Both the position numbers and the translations under genes were made by a program. Positions 1-12,119 of a stretch of 64,000 bases of DNA are shown here, piece after piece. The DNA lies in the NCBI GenBank assembly GCA_037157565.1, contig JAZHRO010000026.1, positions 35,392,501 to 35,456,500 on the forward strand, written 5' to 3'. Source of the stretch: Thalassia testudinum (Eukaryota; Streptophyta; Magnoliopsida; Alismatales; Hydrocharitaceae). The notes under the pieces were generated by a model. It was not told the DNA's origin. It ran no database searches and saw only the letters and a list, made by a program, of their open reading frames with translations. Each line of letters begins with the position of its first letter. Position 1 is the stretch's first letter.

Positions 1-563
1 TGGCTGAGTTCTTAAGCCACTACAATGGTCCAATGCCATCAGGTGTAAATGGAAATTTGCAGACAAGCCCTTTAGGTGTTAAACGGTAGAGAAAATGTAA
101 GGAGGCCCATAAGTGGTGAGAAATGTTGCGGTGTGGTCCCTGAAATCTATCGAATGGGTCCCTGTGGCTTTTAATCAAGTCCCTTGGATGGTTTTTACAT
201 GAATGAAGTGTGTGCTTAAAGGACCTATATGTAAAACTTTAAATGCAAGGCCCTAGTGATGTCCAAATGCAACCAAGGTTTTATTGAAGCATAATTGAAC
301 ATTTAGGAAGTTAATTTCACTTTTGATTTAAACTTTTGAAGCCAAATGTGTGTTCAATTTGTAATTGGATCATCAATTTACATTTTTAAATAAAATATCT
401 CATTTTATGACCTAATTTTGCATTTTTAACACAAATTTGTTGTTTTAGGTCATTTTTGCTATTTCTCACATTTAACCCATTTCATGTGTTAATTATGTAG
501 TGTTTAACCTAGTTTCTAGCTTAACTTGGTCATTTTAGATATGATGAGCCACACCTCACCAGC
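1..563 (-). repeat. LTR fragment P1 (E-related), truncated by the window edge
   Basis: This non-coding sequence resembles 35600-36108 (the right end of element E) in the same orientation. Both share phrases such as 'ggcccataagtgg', 'ttaacccatttcatgtgttaatt' in short blocks, and a closing 'atgatgag'. I read it as the sense-5' end of an E-type LTR on the minus strand, with the rest outside the window. It abuts P2, which runs the other way, so it is probably an insertion into P2. No open frame is supported. The boundary near 563 is approximate. Confidence 0.5.
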
Positions 564-1195
564 TGGCCAAAGTAGAGGTCTGGTCCCACCCTCGTGGTGT
601 TGTGTATCCCCTCGAAATGGCTGACCTGCCCATTAAAAACTCAATTTTTGGGTAAAGGAACAGTGAACAAGTTATGTGAAAAGAGAAGGTTTTAGAACAA
701 CTAAGTGTTAGAAGAGAAAAGGAGAGGAGTCAATGAGCTCTCAGTGGCTAAGTGTTGGCCATAGTGTTTGCTTGTGTGTTGGTGTACATATGTATATATA
801 TATAGCTTATGCATATAAAGTATATATATACATAAATAATGTAAATAAATAATGTATACAGCTGTAATATACATGTATATAGTAGTATATAAGAGTAGTA
901 TAGTATGTTTGAGCTCTTATATGTTTATAAATAATAAAAGAGCTTTAGTGATAGAAATATATGTTATCGCATATATGTTTATACATTAGTGTAAGTAACA
1001 ATTTTCACCTTAGGTTATGTAAATATGTTACTAAGGTTTTAGTAATGTATATATCCATCACTGTATATATATTTATATGTTAGTATAGATAGTTGTTTTG
1101 CCTTATGTTATGTACATATTTTACTAAAGTTTTAGCAATGCTTATATATGTCACTGTAAATATAATATATGCTATTACAGATATTAGTGTGTTAA
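564..1195 (+). repeat. LTR P2, left part (split by element A)
   Basis: This block matches, as reverse complement, the part of element E around 31700-31990 ('ggtcccaccc' with surrounding text). It continues at 52958 after the 51.8-kb element A, as shown by the GTTAA duplication at 1191-1195 and 52953-52957. The second half, about 785-1190, is AT-rich with TATATA runs. No gene is visible. Confidence 0.55.
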
Positions 1196-2875
1196 TGTTG
1201 AAGCGGAGAATCGTCGTAAAAAGGTTGAGTTTTGAAAACCCATCGTTGTAGTATGATTTGCGAGGAAATCCGTCAACAAATAAATTTTACCGAAACTCAG
1301 AAAGAATTCCGAGTTGAACACAAGGAGGCTACCTCAATTTGAAATCCACGATTATATTTTTTTTATTTTTGTTTAAAGGCGAGATACTTACAATGAATCG
1401 ATACTAAACTAAAGAGAGTGAGAGAGAGAACAAAAGACTTTATAATATGGGTAATGTTTTTACAACTAGAAAGCAGGAAATATTACAACTAGAAAGTAGT
1501 AAAATATACTCTAGAAAGCAGTAAAAGAGAAGGTGGAGAGAAGTTATCCTCCTCGTCGGCTGCTTAGAGGTCGAGCTGGAACGGGCAACGCCTGGAAGAC
1601 GAAGAGCGGAGACGGAAGACAGAGAATGAAGCGGGAAGAACTGGGGGTGAGGCAGGACGTCGTCGTTGTAGGATCCACTTCTGGAATGGGGGCGAGAAGA
1701 CGACCATGGGAGCTCCACGAACGGGATGAGAAGTGGATAAAATTTTTGTTTTTAACTCTAGAGGAGCATCTCAGGTTTGGGACAAGCTTCTTTAGAGCTT
1801 TGGAGAGGGAGAAAGGTGAAGCGATGAATGAAATGTGGGGGGTGTAGGCCATTTTATAGGTGTAGAGGTTGGGGGCAAATAGGTCATTTTAACCTTAAAA
1901 CATTAATATAGGGGTCTTTAGTTACGGAATTAAGCGTCACTAAAGACCCTAAAAGTGGTCGTAGCTCACGTTCACGCACCGCCCCCTCCTCTTCCTTTGT
2001 TTCAATGCCTAAGCACATCCAGACAACCTCAGCCATCTGATCGCGAGATCGGACGGCTTAAGATCATCTGCACCCGCTCTACATCGCCCACTTGCACGTG
2101 CATGAATCGTGCCACCTGGGCATGACACGTGGCTCTCCTGCCGCCACTCATCCTCGATCCAATAGCCGCAATTGGTTCATGCCCGCTTACGCCCTTGATT
2201 TAAGGCGCATGCGGTCTCAAACCCGCAACCTCAGCGTCGCCCATGGGCTCGAGACCAACGGGCCAAGCCACCCTTTGAGGCGTGCTTTGGATTTGGGCGC
2301 CAGCTCTCTCAGCCATTGGATCTTGATCCAACAGCTGAGATCATTTGCGCGGTTGAGGAGAGAGAGAGCAACAGTGGGTCCTTGGGCCATTTGGGTGGCT
2401 GGGATGGCGCCACATGGCACCATCTTAGCCGTCCATCTTCTATGTTTTGTAGATGGTGCCACGGATGTCAGATTTGATCGATTTTTGCACCATTGGGGTG
2501 CGATCGTTGATCCGAACCCATCCGTGTGGTCAGATTTGTCATCTGAACAACGGATTTACACCACCTGGCCCCTTGACCTCTGATCTTTCTCGACTTCATA
2601 CGATGCTATGGAAGTCCGATTAAGGTAATTTTGGAGTCGTTGAACTCCGATCGTCACCCTAATCAGATCCATACAGTTGGATCTTCAATCCGAGGCCCTG
2701 ATTAAATATTGCTTGTCCCTGACCACAAAAAAGAGTAAATTACTATATAATTTATACACTTTGACCTAAATGCATGATGATGCATGTTATGCAATATTTA
2801 CAATGTATGATGCTTCTATGACACTAAAAACATGCATAAATAGACATTTTTGGTTATTCAAATGCATACACATCA
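1196..2875 (-). repeat. 3' LTR of element A
   Basis: This 1.68-kb LTR starts TGTTGAAGCGG and ends ACACATCA on the plus strand. It matches 49812-52952 once the copia insertion there is removed. A TATA-like sequence (minus-strand CTATAAAATGG) lies near 1848-1858. At 1242-1254 the LTR carries a 12 of 13 match to the first 13 nt of tRNA-Asp, about 46-58 nt from the LTR end that adjoins the PBS in the 5' copy. Apparent open frames here overlap on both strands and look like chance. Confidence 0.85.
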
Positions 2876-4230
2876 CACCCCTATGCCTATCTTTTATTAG
2901 TCCCAAGCAAAAACTATATGTTATTTATAAATTAATTAGGTCAGATTTCTTGGGTAAAAGTTATTCTTCAATACTAAGAGATTTTTACTAAAGACCTGAA
3001 CTACACAGACACAACAGTGCCCAAATGTCTACCAAAATGCAGACCACCTCAAGCCCTCGCCTTATTCGCAGAAGGATCTTTTTCTTCTTTTCTTCTTTTA
3101 TAATTCTTTTGGATTTTTGACTTTAGGGTTTCGGAGCAGCTTTCTGCAGCCACTCAACCCACCCAAGACTCGAAGAGAACCCTAAGTTCTAAGCATCTTT
3201 ATGTGTGAAATGTGATAAACTCACTGATCGGCGATTAGAATGAACTTCGGATTTCTACGCCCCTAGGTGACCTTGAAAAGAAATTATGCCTAAAGGTGTA
3301 TCTATTCGACCGATAACTTTCTCCCTACTTTTATTTTTATGGGGTCAACATAAGGGCAAACCTAGTGTATATCTTGCCAGCTTATTCTACTTCTTCACTT
3401 CTTCCTAAGTGTTTTGGAATTATATGTGCATTTCTTGAGCTAGGATCTGGACAACCTACCAATGGACTGTTACCCACGATAACTTGTCATCCATACTCAT
3501 GCGGTGAAGTGTGGTTTATTTCCTTCTTTTCTTTTCTCCTTTTCTTTTTTTTTTCTTTTTGGATATTTTTTCTATTTTTTTATTTTTTTCTAAGTAGGTA
3601 GCTTCCCCGATCTAAGATTTACCTAAAGGCAACAGGAAAAGAATGGTCGTGTGACTGAGCTCTGGACAACCTACCAATGGGCTGTTACCCATGATAACTT
3701 GTCAGTCATACCACCTTAGAAGGTTCACTAGCTACCCAATTCTGTTAAAATCGTCGAAAAGTGAGTCAGTACAAATAGTGTGTAGATACTTAGACTTAAA
3801 AATCCCCTTAAATCAGAGGGTGGGTTAATAAGTCGTGTACTTATCACGCCAACTTATTTAATCAAATTGAAGTAAATTCAGAATGGCGAGGACTCGATAA
3901 ACAAATCCACATTTTAGTGGACACCCAGGCTGATTAAGCTCGAAGACCTGAAGGGTCTAAGTGTTCAGATCCTATTGTATTATTCCCTAAGGTTAAAAAA
4001 TCCTAATGGCTAATTATTCTTTCCTAATTCTTTTTTTTTTTGAGAGAGAGAAATAAATAGAATTTACAAGAATTCCACAAAGCTGACAAAATGATTCAAA
4101 AATAAATCCACCCCCTATGCCTAGCTGATGAAATGTCCTCAATGAAAATAAAATGCATGAGAAGCAGGTAGAATGAAGAAAATAGAACCTATATTCCATG
4201 ATGCTCGGGTTAGCTCTGAGTTAGACTGCA
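2876..4230 (-). other. Post-pol non-coding region of element A
   Basis: This 1.35-kb stretch between the 3' LTR and the end of integrase has close relatives at 26540-28135 (element D) and 37853-39300 (element B). All begin just inside the LTR with a 'cccatgcctatctttt' type sequence and contain T-rich runs (here 3540-3592 and 4028-4040). The pyrimidine-rich start 'caccccta' is the likely polypurine tract on the sense strand. No conserved open frame was found. Confidence 0.6.
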
Positions 4231-4234
4231 CAAG

Positions 4235-5816
4235 TGCTAAGTTTAATGCCATCAGCTAGGCGAAGTCCAGCTGAAAAAGTCGCATTAAGGTTAAAGCAAC
4301 TTTATCGGAGACGGGTTCTGGAATAACACGGTCAACATGAGGTTTCAAACGTTGTCCGCTGACCTTAAAAGAATTACCCATCTTTGGGTCAGAGATCTCA
4401 ATGGCTCCATTGGGAAATATTCGATCGATGATGAACGGGTCATCCCACTTTGACCTAAGCTTGCCAGGAAAGAGCTTAAGTCAAGAATCAAAGAGCCAAA
4501 CCTTCTGGTTTGGCTCAAAGCTCTTGCGAAAAATCAGTTGGTCATGAAGAGCTTTAGTCTGAGCCTTATAGATCTTGGAATTCTCAAACACATCGTTTCG
4601 AAGCTCCTACAACTCAGATAGTTGGAGCTTCCTGGTCTTTCCAGCTAAACTTAGATCAAAGTTGCATTTCTTGATCGCTTAGAATGCCGGATGTTCAATC
4701 TCTACAGGTAAATGGCACGCCTTTCCATACACTAGACAAAACGGTGACATGTTGATAGGCATTTTGTACGTCGTACGGTAGGCCCAAAGAGCGTCCTCAA
4801 GCTTTTAAGTGCAAACTTTTCGATCAAGCCTAACCGTCTTCTACAGGATGTTCTTCATCTCCCGATTGGAGATCTCGACCTATCCGTTCATCTAAGGGCG
4901 GTAAGGTGTAGAGATTTTGTGATTTACTCTGTATTTTTCTAGTAAACTATGGAACTGGGCATTTGTGAAGTGAGTACTACCATCGCTGATGATGGCCCTC
5001 AGAATCCCAAACCAACTGAAGATGTTCTTTTTGACGAAATTAATGACCACTTTGTGGTCATTGGTTCGGGTGGAAATAACCTTGATCCACTTGGACACGT
5101 AATCAATAGCAATGATAATGTACTAGTGTCCAAATGAAGAGAGGAAGGGTCCCATGAAATCAATGCCCCAAACGTCGAAGATTTCAATAGGAAGGATTGG
5201 GTTTAGAGGCATCATATCTCTCTTGGTTATGTTCCCAAGTGCTTGGCATCGGGAACACGACCTCGAGAATTCCTGGGCATCCTTGCATAAAGACGGTCAA
5301 TAGAATCCAGATTGGAGTATTTTTGTAGCTGTCTTTTTTCTGGAAAAATGTCCACCACATGCAGATGCATGGCATAACTCACGTATGCTTTGAAACTCAT
5401 TCTCTGGTACACATCGGCAAATAATCCGATCAAAGCCGATGCGATACAGTTCAGGTTCATCCCAGAAGTAATATTTAGCTATAGATTTAAGTCCATCCCG
5501 TTGTCGCTTGGTCCAAGCTTGGGAGATTTGACCAACAGCCAAATAATTTACTATGTCTGCAAACTAAGAGGTTTGGACACCTGAAACTGCCAAAATAGTC
5601 TCGTCCGGGAAAGTATTAGTAATTGGAATATCCGGATGAGCAGAATCACTTAAAAGCCTCGAAAGATGATCCTTCATCACATTCTGTGCCCCGGATTTAT
5701 CTTTGATTTCAAGATCGAATTCTTAAAGTAGAAGAATCCATAAAATGAGCCGGGGTGTAGCATCCTTTTTGGCCAAGAGATATCTCAAGGCTAAGTGGTC
5801 GGTGAAAATTATGACG
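4235..5816 (-). pseudogene. Integrase and end of RNase H, element A (broken)
   Basis: One minus-strand frame runs through this region, interrupted by several stops. In sense order it shows the end of RNase H (FTDHLALRYLLAKKD near 5770-5815), a His/Cys zinc-binding region (ACGGHF near 5350, RCQALGN near 5230), then the integrase core. The core has YVSKWIK and IISDGSTHF, an intact second catalytic Asp, near 4980-5100, and [11 protein letters not shown] near 4700, typical of Athila integrases. A C-terminal [15 protein letters not shown] follows near 4450. The frame upstream continues at 21772 after insertion C1. Confidence 0.8.
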
Positions 5817-5989
5817 TAAGACTTGATGATAACGTCATCATTATCCATATGTAGCTTTAATTAGTAATAATCAAGGAATAAATGCTCCTACATAACCGCT
5901 AGAGAGACATAATTCATTGTATAATCATTCTGAGAGAATAACATGAAAACAGGGGTAAAATTGTAGTTTTAACAGCTGTTACGAACGCG

Positions 5990-6945
5990 GCTTCAAGACA
6001 TTTTTTAAGATGTCTGGGAGGTGGCCCAAAAATCTGACCAGACATCTGGAACCCCTTCCAGACGTTTGGGATTTAAATTCTGCAGCGTACGGGGTCGCGT
6101 CTGTGCACATGCGCGCGTAGACCTGCAACCGCCACCCACTTTCCTCTTTTTCCCTCTCTCCTCCTGCAGGCACAGTGCTGCACTCTCTCTCTCTCCCCCC
6201 GCGCGGCCTTATAAGGCCCTCGCCCTCTCCCTCACTCTCATCTCCTCCGCTTCCCTCTTCTTCTTCTCCCAACCGGTGCGAGAGCGCGAGCGAGTGAGCA
6301 GCGGCAGCGGCAGCTGCAGCGAGTGTGCGGGAGGAGGTGTTGCGCGAGGGAGGAGATGCTCGACCGTGAAGGCTCGAGCTTGCCGGGGCGGCTAGAGCCG
6401 ACCGGCGGGGGAGCAGCGGGCGTGGAGTGTCGCGGGAGGGCTGCTGCAGCTCGAGCAGCAGGCGGACGGGGTGCGACGCGACCGTGCGTTGGGGGCGGAG
6501 AGCGAGTCGAGCTCTGATTCTGGAAGCTTTTCCAGAATCAAACGTCTGGGATTCCAACCAGACGACGGTGAAGAAGTTTGGAGGACTGTCCAGACGTCTG
6601 GTAAGTAAGTTAGTTCGTCTTTCTTCCTTCTTCGCTCGTACAGCCATGCAGCAGTCCGCCGCACCTTCACCTGCGACCCGTCGTACTGAGAGCAGGTGTG
6701 GGTGCGTGCAGGTTCTGCTCGGGAGGGAGCGAGACTCGCCATCCAACGCGAATCGGACGTCTGGCCGCAGTGCCAGACGACGGAGAGGAGTTCCAGACGT
6801 CCGGGTTGACCATCGGACGTCTGGGAACTAAGCCAGATGCCCCCGCAGGCTTCTGGACGTCTGGGGGATTACACAGAGCGTAGGTATCCTCTGAACCACC
6901 TTTTAAGACATCTGGAAGAGGTTCCAGACGTCTGATTTTGGACTG
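5990..6945 (+). promoter_or_regulatory. GACGTC palindrome cluster in the T1 5' LTR
   Basis: Motifs of the form CCAGACGTCTGG, or half-forms ending AGACGTCTG, recur through this stretch. About six exact GACGTC cores are present (for example near 6597, 6748, 6815, 6852 and 6925), plus decayed versions with GATGTC, GACATC or GACGTT. The GACGTC core is a known class of plant bZIP binding site (C-box). A further inverted repeat, GATTCTGGAA...TTCCAGAATC, sits at 6516-6539 and is kept in the other T1/T2 LTRs. Function is inferred from repetition only. Confidence 0.55.
6207..6216 (+). promoter_or_regulatory. TATA-like box, T1 5' LTR
   Basis: CCTTATAAGG follows a CT-dinucleotide run, and the same sequence is at 13981-13990 in the 3' LTR. 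In T2 the matching site reads CCTTTTAAGG, a TATA loss. This is the best candidate for the core promoter and start of the R region. Confidence 0.5.
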
Positions 6946-7228
6946 TTTCATCATTTTCGACTCGTTTAGGGCCCGTTCAGAGTCCGTTTTTCGCGTTTCG
7001 AGTTGCGTTCTTTTCGGAATAAAATCCTCTACCCGTTTACAGTAATTATATACTGTTCTGAGAAACTCCTTGTGTTTGATCCTTGTGTTAGGACCCCATT
7101 CCATTGCAGTCTCAAGGGTTGCGGAGGCACGCGGGATTTCCGACAACGCCCCCAGTACTTCCGTTGTAGCTGGTAGAGTGGCTTTAAAAATTATTAACAT
7201 AATTTGTTACAATTATGGAACAATTAAT

Positions 7229-7375
7229 AGAACCTAGGGCATTGCATGAATCCTAGGAATGAGAAACCATATTGAATGATAGATCCTAGGGTATTGCATG
7301 AATCTTAGGGCTGGAAAACTAGATCGAATGATAGATCCTAGGGTACGGCATGAATCCTAGGACTGGAAAACTAGT
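7229..7375 (+). repeat. About 58-bp tandem repeat, three units, in the T1 5' LTR
   Basis: Each unit contains CCTAGGG(C/T)A followed by GGCATGAATCCTAGG or a close variant, then a GGAAAACTAG-type spacer. The same array occurs at 14971-15117 (3' LTR) and reversed at about 60195-60340 (T2), so it predates these copies. CCTAGG recurs as a short palindrome within the units. Confidence 0.75.
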
Positions 7376-8741
7376 GATATGAATATAGATATTGCAGTCT
7401 TGTTAAATGTGGAAAGGAAATAATAGCTTCCTATAAATTGATTTAACAACTGCCTGTTATGAATAAATGAACATGATTGAGAATATGGGTTGTATGAACG
7501 TGAAACTGAAAGGGTGAAACCTGAATGTGCTGAGTTAAAAGAGATGGAACCCTACGGGGGATTAGGAGTAGAACTCCTGGAAAGAGAATGAAATGGAACT
7601 GAGAAGGAAAGATGTGGAGATGTGTTGTCTCTTGGGTACGTAGTGCCAGGGGAAGCACCTGTTACCTGTTTAGTGCAGAGCGGAGCCAGCCGCCCCAGGG
7701 ACCCGAGGTTAGGTCTGGCCACTTTGTACCGACTTTTGGCCCTCGTGTACACAGTACCGAGGAGAGCTACTAGTGTAGAGCAAGTACTAGCTACCCCACG
7801 GGCCCCGGGGTGCTGCTAGCTCACCTACACCGACTTGTTAGGCCCACTGGGCGAACCAGGGTAGTCAGGAGAGGGTGCAAGGACTGTGGAGGGGCAAGAC
7901 CCCTGTTTGGTTACTGTGGAGGGGCTGGACCCCTGTTACTGAGAGGGCTCTGCCCTATACTGGTTCCGTGCTGTGCTTTGGGCGCACCCGTTAACGGAAA
8001 CGACTGACCACGTGCCAGTGCGGGGTAGCTACCCGTGTGTTTATCGCGTGTGCCGTAGTCACCGTTACGTCTGTCAGTGACCTTGGGGTGGTTGACTGAG
8101 AGTAGGATCACCACGGGGGACTCTCCCGGCCAGTAGAGCACCACGTGTTACTTCTACTTTTCGGAAAAGGCTGCAATCAAGATCGTTCCCACGAGGAACA
8201 TTCGAGATCAAGTGAAGGATCTGAGAAATAGATAAATTGTGAAACAATAGAAAGATATAAATAAAGGAAGAAAGAAAATAAAATAGCTACTGTACACTTT
8301 ACTGCTTCTTTAGTTTTAGCTGCCACTCTACTCAGTGTTTCGCTGACGTGTTACACTTGTTACTTTTCAGGACCAGGTGTTGAGCAGCCAGGGTCAGCGG
8401 CTGCAGAGGACGCTGAGCTGAGTAGGGTCTAGTAGAGTTACCACAGTTCTTTTGTACCCCTTTTGTTCCACTATAGTGAGTAGTTCTTGTTACTCTTTGT
8501 ACTTTTCTTTACTTGTAGTTCATGTTATGTTATAAATGTTGTTCTACTGTTGTGGTGGTACATGCTGTAGTAGTTCCTTTTCTTACTGTTGTTTTTTTGT
8601 TACTGCTAGTTATATTCATGCTGAATGTGGTTTATTTTACTGCTCTTTTGGTTACTTCCTCGTTGTACGACTGGGTCTTGGGATTAGTCGAGTCGGTCCG
8701 GTTCTCGTGTCTCGTAGGGACTCGAGAATCGAGTCGTTACA

Positions 8742-8757
8742 AGAGGTATCAGAGCAA
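8742..8757 (+). other. Primer-binding site of T1 (initiator-Met type)
   Basis: AGAGGTATCAGAGCAA directly follows the LTR terminal CA. Apart from the first bases it matches the usual plant initiator-methionine tRNA site TGGTATCAGAGC. Confidence 0.75.
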
Positions 8758-8909
8758 GGTCGTCCCGAGAAGTGAATCAACTGAATGGAAAATAACCAAT
8801 TCACATGTCTATAACTAGAGTAGCCACCACAACATATCTTTTGACATGAGCTCTTAGACGTTTTCGTTAGGTATCATTCCATATTGACGTGTTTCGTTCC
8901 TTGAAGGAG

Positions 8910-10190
8910 ATGCCTCGTCGCGGGACTGGAGAGACGGGCTGCGGGTGCGGCCGAGGACGAGGTCGGCGAGGTGGGCGTGCCGTTGCCGACGCCTCAGTGG
9001 ACCAGCCACTACTCCCGGGAATCCAAGCCCAGGACCTCGCCCAGCTGATACGGGACATTGTGCGAGAGGAGCTCCACCCACCGCCCCGAGCGCCTCACCC
9101 TGGGGCTGCGAAGGGGGAGTCCTCTGTGGGACCACACGACGGACGCAGCTCTGGACACGGGGGAGGGGATGGGCCGCCGCTGCCCCCACCTTCCTCCGAC
9201 ACTTCTGTGCACGAGGCACCTTTGCCTGGAGGTGCACCAGCATCCCCACTACAGCGCCACTTCGAGCTCTTCGGGCAGTTTCGGAAGCTGAAGCCCCCCT
9301 CCTTCAAGGGGGATGAGGACCCGACCAAGGCAGAGGACTGGCTTGAGCAGCTAAAGAAGATTTTCGACACCCTTCGCCCCCCGGTGGAGTGCCACGTGGC
9401 CTTTGCCACGTACCAGCTGGAGAATGCGACACACAGGTGGTGGAGGACGGTCAGGGGACAGGAGAGGGACGAGCCGACCTGGGATCGGTTCGTCACCCTC
9501 TTCTGCGAGTAGTACTTTCCCCAGATGTGGCAGGACCAGAGGAGGCGGGAGTTCCACACTCTCCGCCAAGGGACGATGACCGTGAGCATGTACCGCACGC
9601 GTTTCCTGGAGCTGTCCCACTTTGCAGCGACAGCGGTAGCCACTGAGGAGGAGCGCCTTTGGAGGTTCACCGAGGGGCTCCAGCCTGCGATTCAGGGGTA
9701 TGTCAAACCCCTGAAGCTGCCTACGTTTTCGAGGGTGGTGGAGGCAGCCATGACTTACGAGGAGACCAACCCGTCCGCGCGAGACACTGACGGCGGGCGG
9801 AAGAGGTCCTTTCAGCCAGACTTTTCACAGGGCCGGCGAGAGAGGAGACACGTGGCGTTCGCAGGAGAGCCGTCACGTTTTGCAGGGACATCCGTGGCCT
9901 TTGGGGACCCTCGACAGGGCCCAGTCGCCAGCACCGGACCCCCGCCCAGCCGACAGCAGGGACCCACTGAGGGCAGGAGTCGGGTTCCCCTCTGTTACCA
10001 GTGTGGCCAGCTGGGCCACATCAGGAGGGACTTCCCGTCTAGGGCAGGAGGTCAGCAGACACTTCCCGCGCAGAGCACTGGGGGGCGCGCAAGAGGCCGC
10101 GGTTCCCAAGCGCGAGGAGGGGGACAACAGTCACGAGGAGGGTACCGGCCAGCACCTGCCCGTTTGACGCAGAGTGTGGCTGCTTCGTCC
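8910..10190 (+). pseudogene. gag of T1 (broken)
   Basis: The capsid polyprotein start is the ATG at 8910 (MPRRGTGETG), chosen because it is the first ATG with a basic, Arg/Gly-rich Gag-like N terminus. The capsid (retrotransposon gag) region spans about codons 110-290, with PPSFKGDEDP and ATYQLENATHRWW. A TAG at 9510-9512 interrupts it within FCE*YFP. A single zinc knuckle CYQCGQLGHIRRDF lies near 9990-10035. Its last Cys is replaced by Phe, so metal binding would fail. An Arg/Gly/Gln-rich stretch follows before protease. Confidence 0.88.
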
Positions 10191-10706
10191 GCACCTAGAG
10201 CTGAGGGGCGTATCAACGCCCTGACACACAGGGATGCTAGAGCTTCAGGCTTGGTGGTCGCAGGTATGGTTTCAGTTTCCAGCAAACTCGTTTACACACT
10301 TTTCGATTCCGGCACTACGCACTCGTTTGTCGCATCCAGTTTCGCAGTTAGTTTAGGCCAGAACTATACGCTGTTAGAGAAACCGTTCGTAATCAGAGGT
10401 CCAAGTGGTCAGTTGTTTGTAGCTGAGGAGGTGTACACGGATTGCGAGGTCAGCGTCGGGGGACATAGCCTGCCAGCTGACCTGATTATGATACAGATGG
10501 AGGACTTTGGCGTAATTCTGGGGATGGACTGGCTGTCCGCTTACCACGCCTTGGTAGACTGTTTTGAGAGGAAGATTGGCTTCTCCATGCCGGAGTTGCC
10601 TTCTTTCGAGTTTCACGGACAGCCAGTGGACGGAGGCTTCAGGTGCATTTCGGCATTTCGGGCGGTGAGACTTTTGAGCTAGGGGTGTGAGGGCTTCCTA
10701 GCTTGT
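10191..10706 (+). pseudogene. Aspartic protease of T1 (broken)
   Basis: The retropepsin-type protease carries LFDSGTTHSF near 10297-10326 (DSG in place of DTG) and a later IILGMDWL-like VILGMDWLSAYHA near 10513-10551, the usual C-terminal landmark of Ty3/gypsy proteases. It is in frame with gag and pol. A TAG at 10680-10682 separates it from RT. Active it would cleave the gag-pol polyprotein. Confidence 0.87.
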
Positions 10707-12119
10707 GTGGTGGCAGAGCCCAGCCCTGTGGCAGACTTCCAGAGCATCCTGGTGGTCAGAGAATACCCTGACGTGTTCCCAGACGAGTTACCAGGACTAC
10801 CGCCCGAGCGTGAGATCGAGTTTGAGATCTCACTAGTACCAGGGACCAGCCCCATCTCCACCGCGCCATACAGGATGGCACCGCTTGAGCTATGAGAGCT
10901 CAAGTCTCAATTGCAGGACCTTTTGGAGAAGGGTTTTGTGAGGCCCAGTGCGTCTCCCTGGGGAGCCCCGGTACTGTTTGTGAAGAAGAAGGATGGTACC
11001 CTACGCCTTTGTGTGGACTACCGACAGCTGAATAGGGTCACCATCAAGAACAGATATCCGCTGCCGAGGATCGACGACTTGTTTGACCAGTTGCGGGGTG
11101 CCACGGTGTTCTCCAAGATCGACTTGAGGTCTGGATACCACCAGTTGAGGATCAGGGAGGCAGACGTCTCCAAGACAGCTTTCCACACCCGATACGGACA
11201 CTACGAGTTTTTGGTCATGCCGTTTGGGCTGACCAATGCCCCCGCTGCTTTCATGGACCTGATGAACCGGGTGTTTAGACCGTACTTGGACCAGTTCGTG
11301 GTGGTATTCATTGATGATGTACTCATCTATTCTCGAAATCAGACGCAGCACAGACAGCACTTGCAGATGGTTCTGGACACACTGAGACGATGTAGGCTGT
11401 ACACCAAATACAGTAAGTGCGAGTTCTGGTTGAGGGAGGTGACATTCTTAGGTCATGTGATCTTTGGAGACGACTTGGCAGTGGACCCAGCCAAGGTCGA
11501 GGCTGTGCTCAGGTGGGAGAGACAGCGTTCAATCACTGAGATTCGCAGTTTCCTAGGACTGGCAGGCTACTACAGACGATTCATCAGAGGTTTTTCACAG
11601 ATTGTGCGTCCCATGACACAGTTGACCCGGAAGGACGTGCCCTTCACTTGGACAGACGCCTGTGAGGCATGTTTTCAGGAGCTGAAGGAGAGGTTGACCT
11701 CGGCTCCCGTGCTCACCATCCCTAACGGTAGTGGCGGGTTCGTTGTGTACACGGACGCCTCCTTACAGGGGTTAGGAGGTGTGCTCATGCAGAGGGGTCA
11801 CGTTGTCGCTTACGCTTCGCGGCAACTGAAGCCTCATGAGCATACCTACCCTACCCACGACCTAGAGTTGGCAGCTGTCGTCTTCGCGCTGAAGACCTGG
11901 AGGCACTACTTGTACGGTGAGACCTTCGAGTTTTTCACAGATCACAAGAGCCTCAGATACCTTTTTGATCAGAAGGAGCTCAACATGAGACAGAGACGTT
12001 GGTTGGAGCTCCTGAAGGACTACGACTGCAGCATTTCCTATCACCCGGGCAAGGCCAATGTGGTGGCTGACGCCTTGAACTGGAAGGCGTCCGCACACTT
12101 GGCCAGTTTACAGTTATAG
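10707..12119 (+). pseudogene. Reverse transcriptase and RNase H of T1 (broken)
   Basis: The frame shows the RT N terminus (YPDVFPDELPGLPP), a TGA at 10893-10895 in place of a likely CGA, then the long intact stretch from 10911. RT landmarks are [34 protein letters not shown] and the catalytic FIDDVLIYS near 11310. RNase H follows, with [15 protein letters not shown] near 11740 and [13 protein letters not shown] near 12040. It ends at a TAG (12117-12119), where T2 has CAG. Catalytic residues appear intact, so inactivation is through stop codons only. Confidence 0.93.

Larger units (their letters stand above)
5977..8741 (+). repeat. 5' LTR of T1
   Basis: The LTR begins TGTTACGAACGCGG and ends GAGTCGTTACA. 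Near-identical copies are 13759-16481 and, reversed, 58856-61512. In order it holds a cluster of GACGTC-type palindromes (5990-6945), a CT run followed by a TATA-like palindrome CCTTATAAGG (6207-6216), a GC-rich part, three tandem repeats of about 58 bp (7229-7375) and a GC-rich block of short repeats (7640-8130). Long open frames within it, including a 255-codon frame on the minus strand, overlap each other and are not conserved as coding. Confidence 0.93.

Noticed and set aside
1440..1852. Open frames of about 100 codons on both strands
   Set aside because: Inside the 3' LTR of A, mutually overlapping, and not preserved in the 5' LTR.
5979..6746. Long open frames in the T1 LTR, including 255 codons on the minus strand
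   Set aside because: They overlap frames on both strands in GC-rich LTR sequence, show no domain, and break in the sister LTR copies.
7229..7375. CRISPR-like array
   Set aside because: Only three adjacent units without unique spacers, in a plant LTR; an ordinary tandem repeat.
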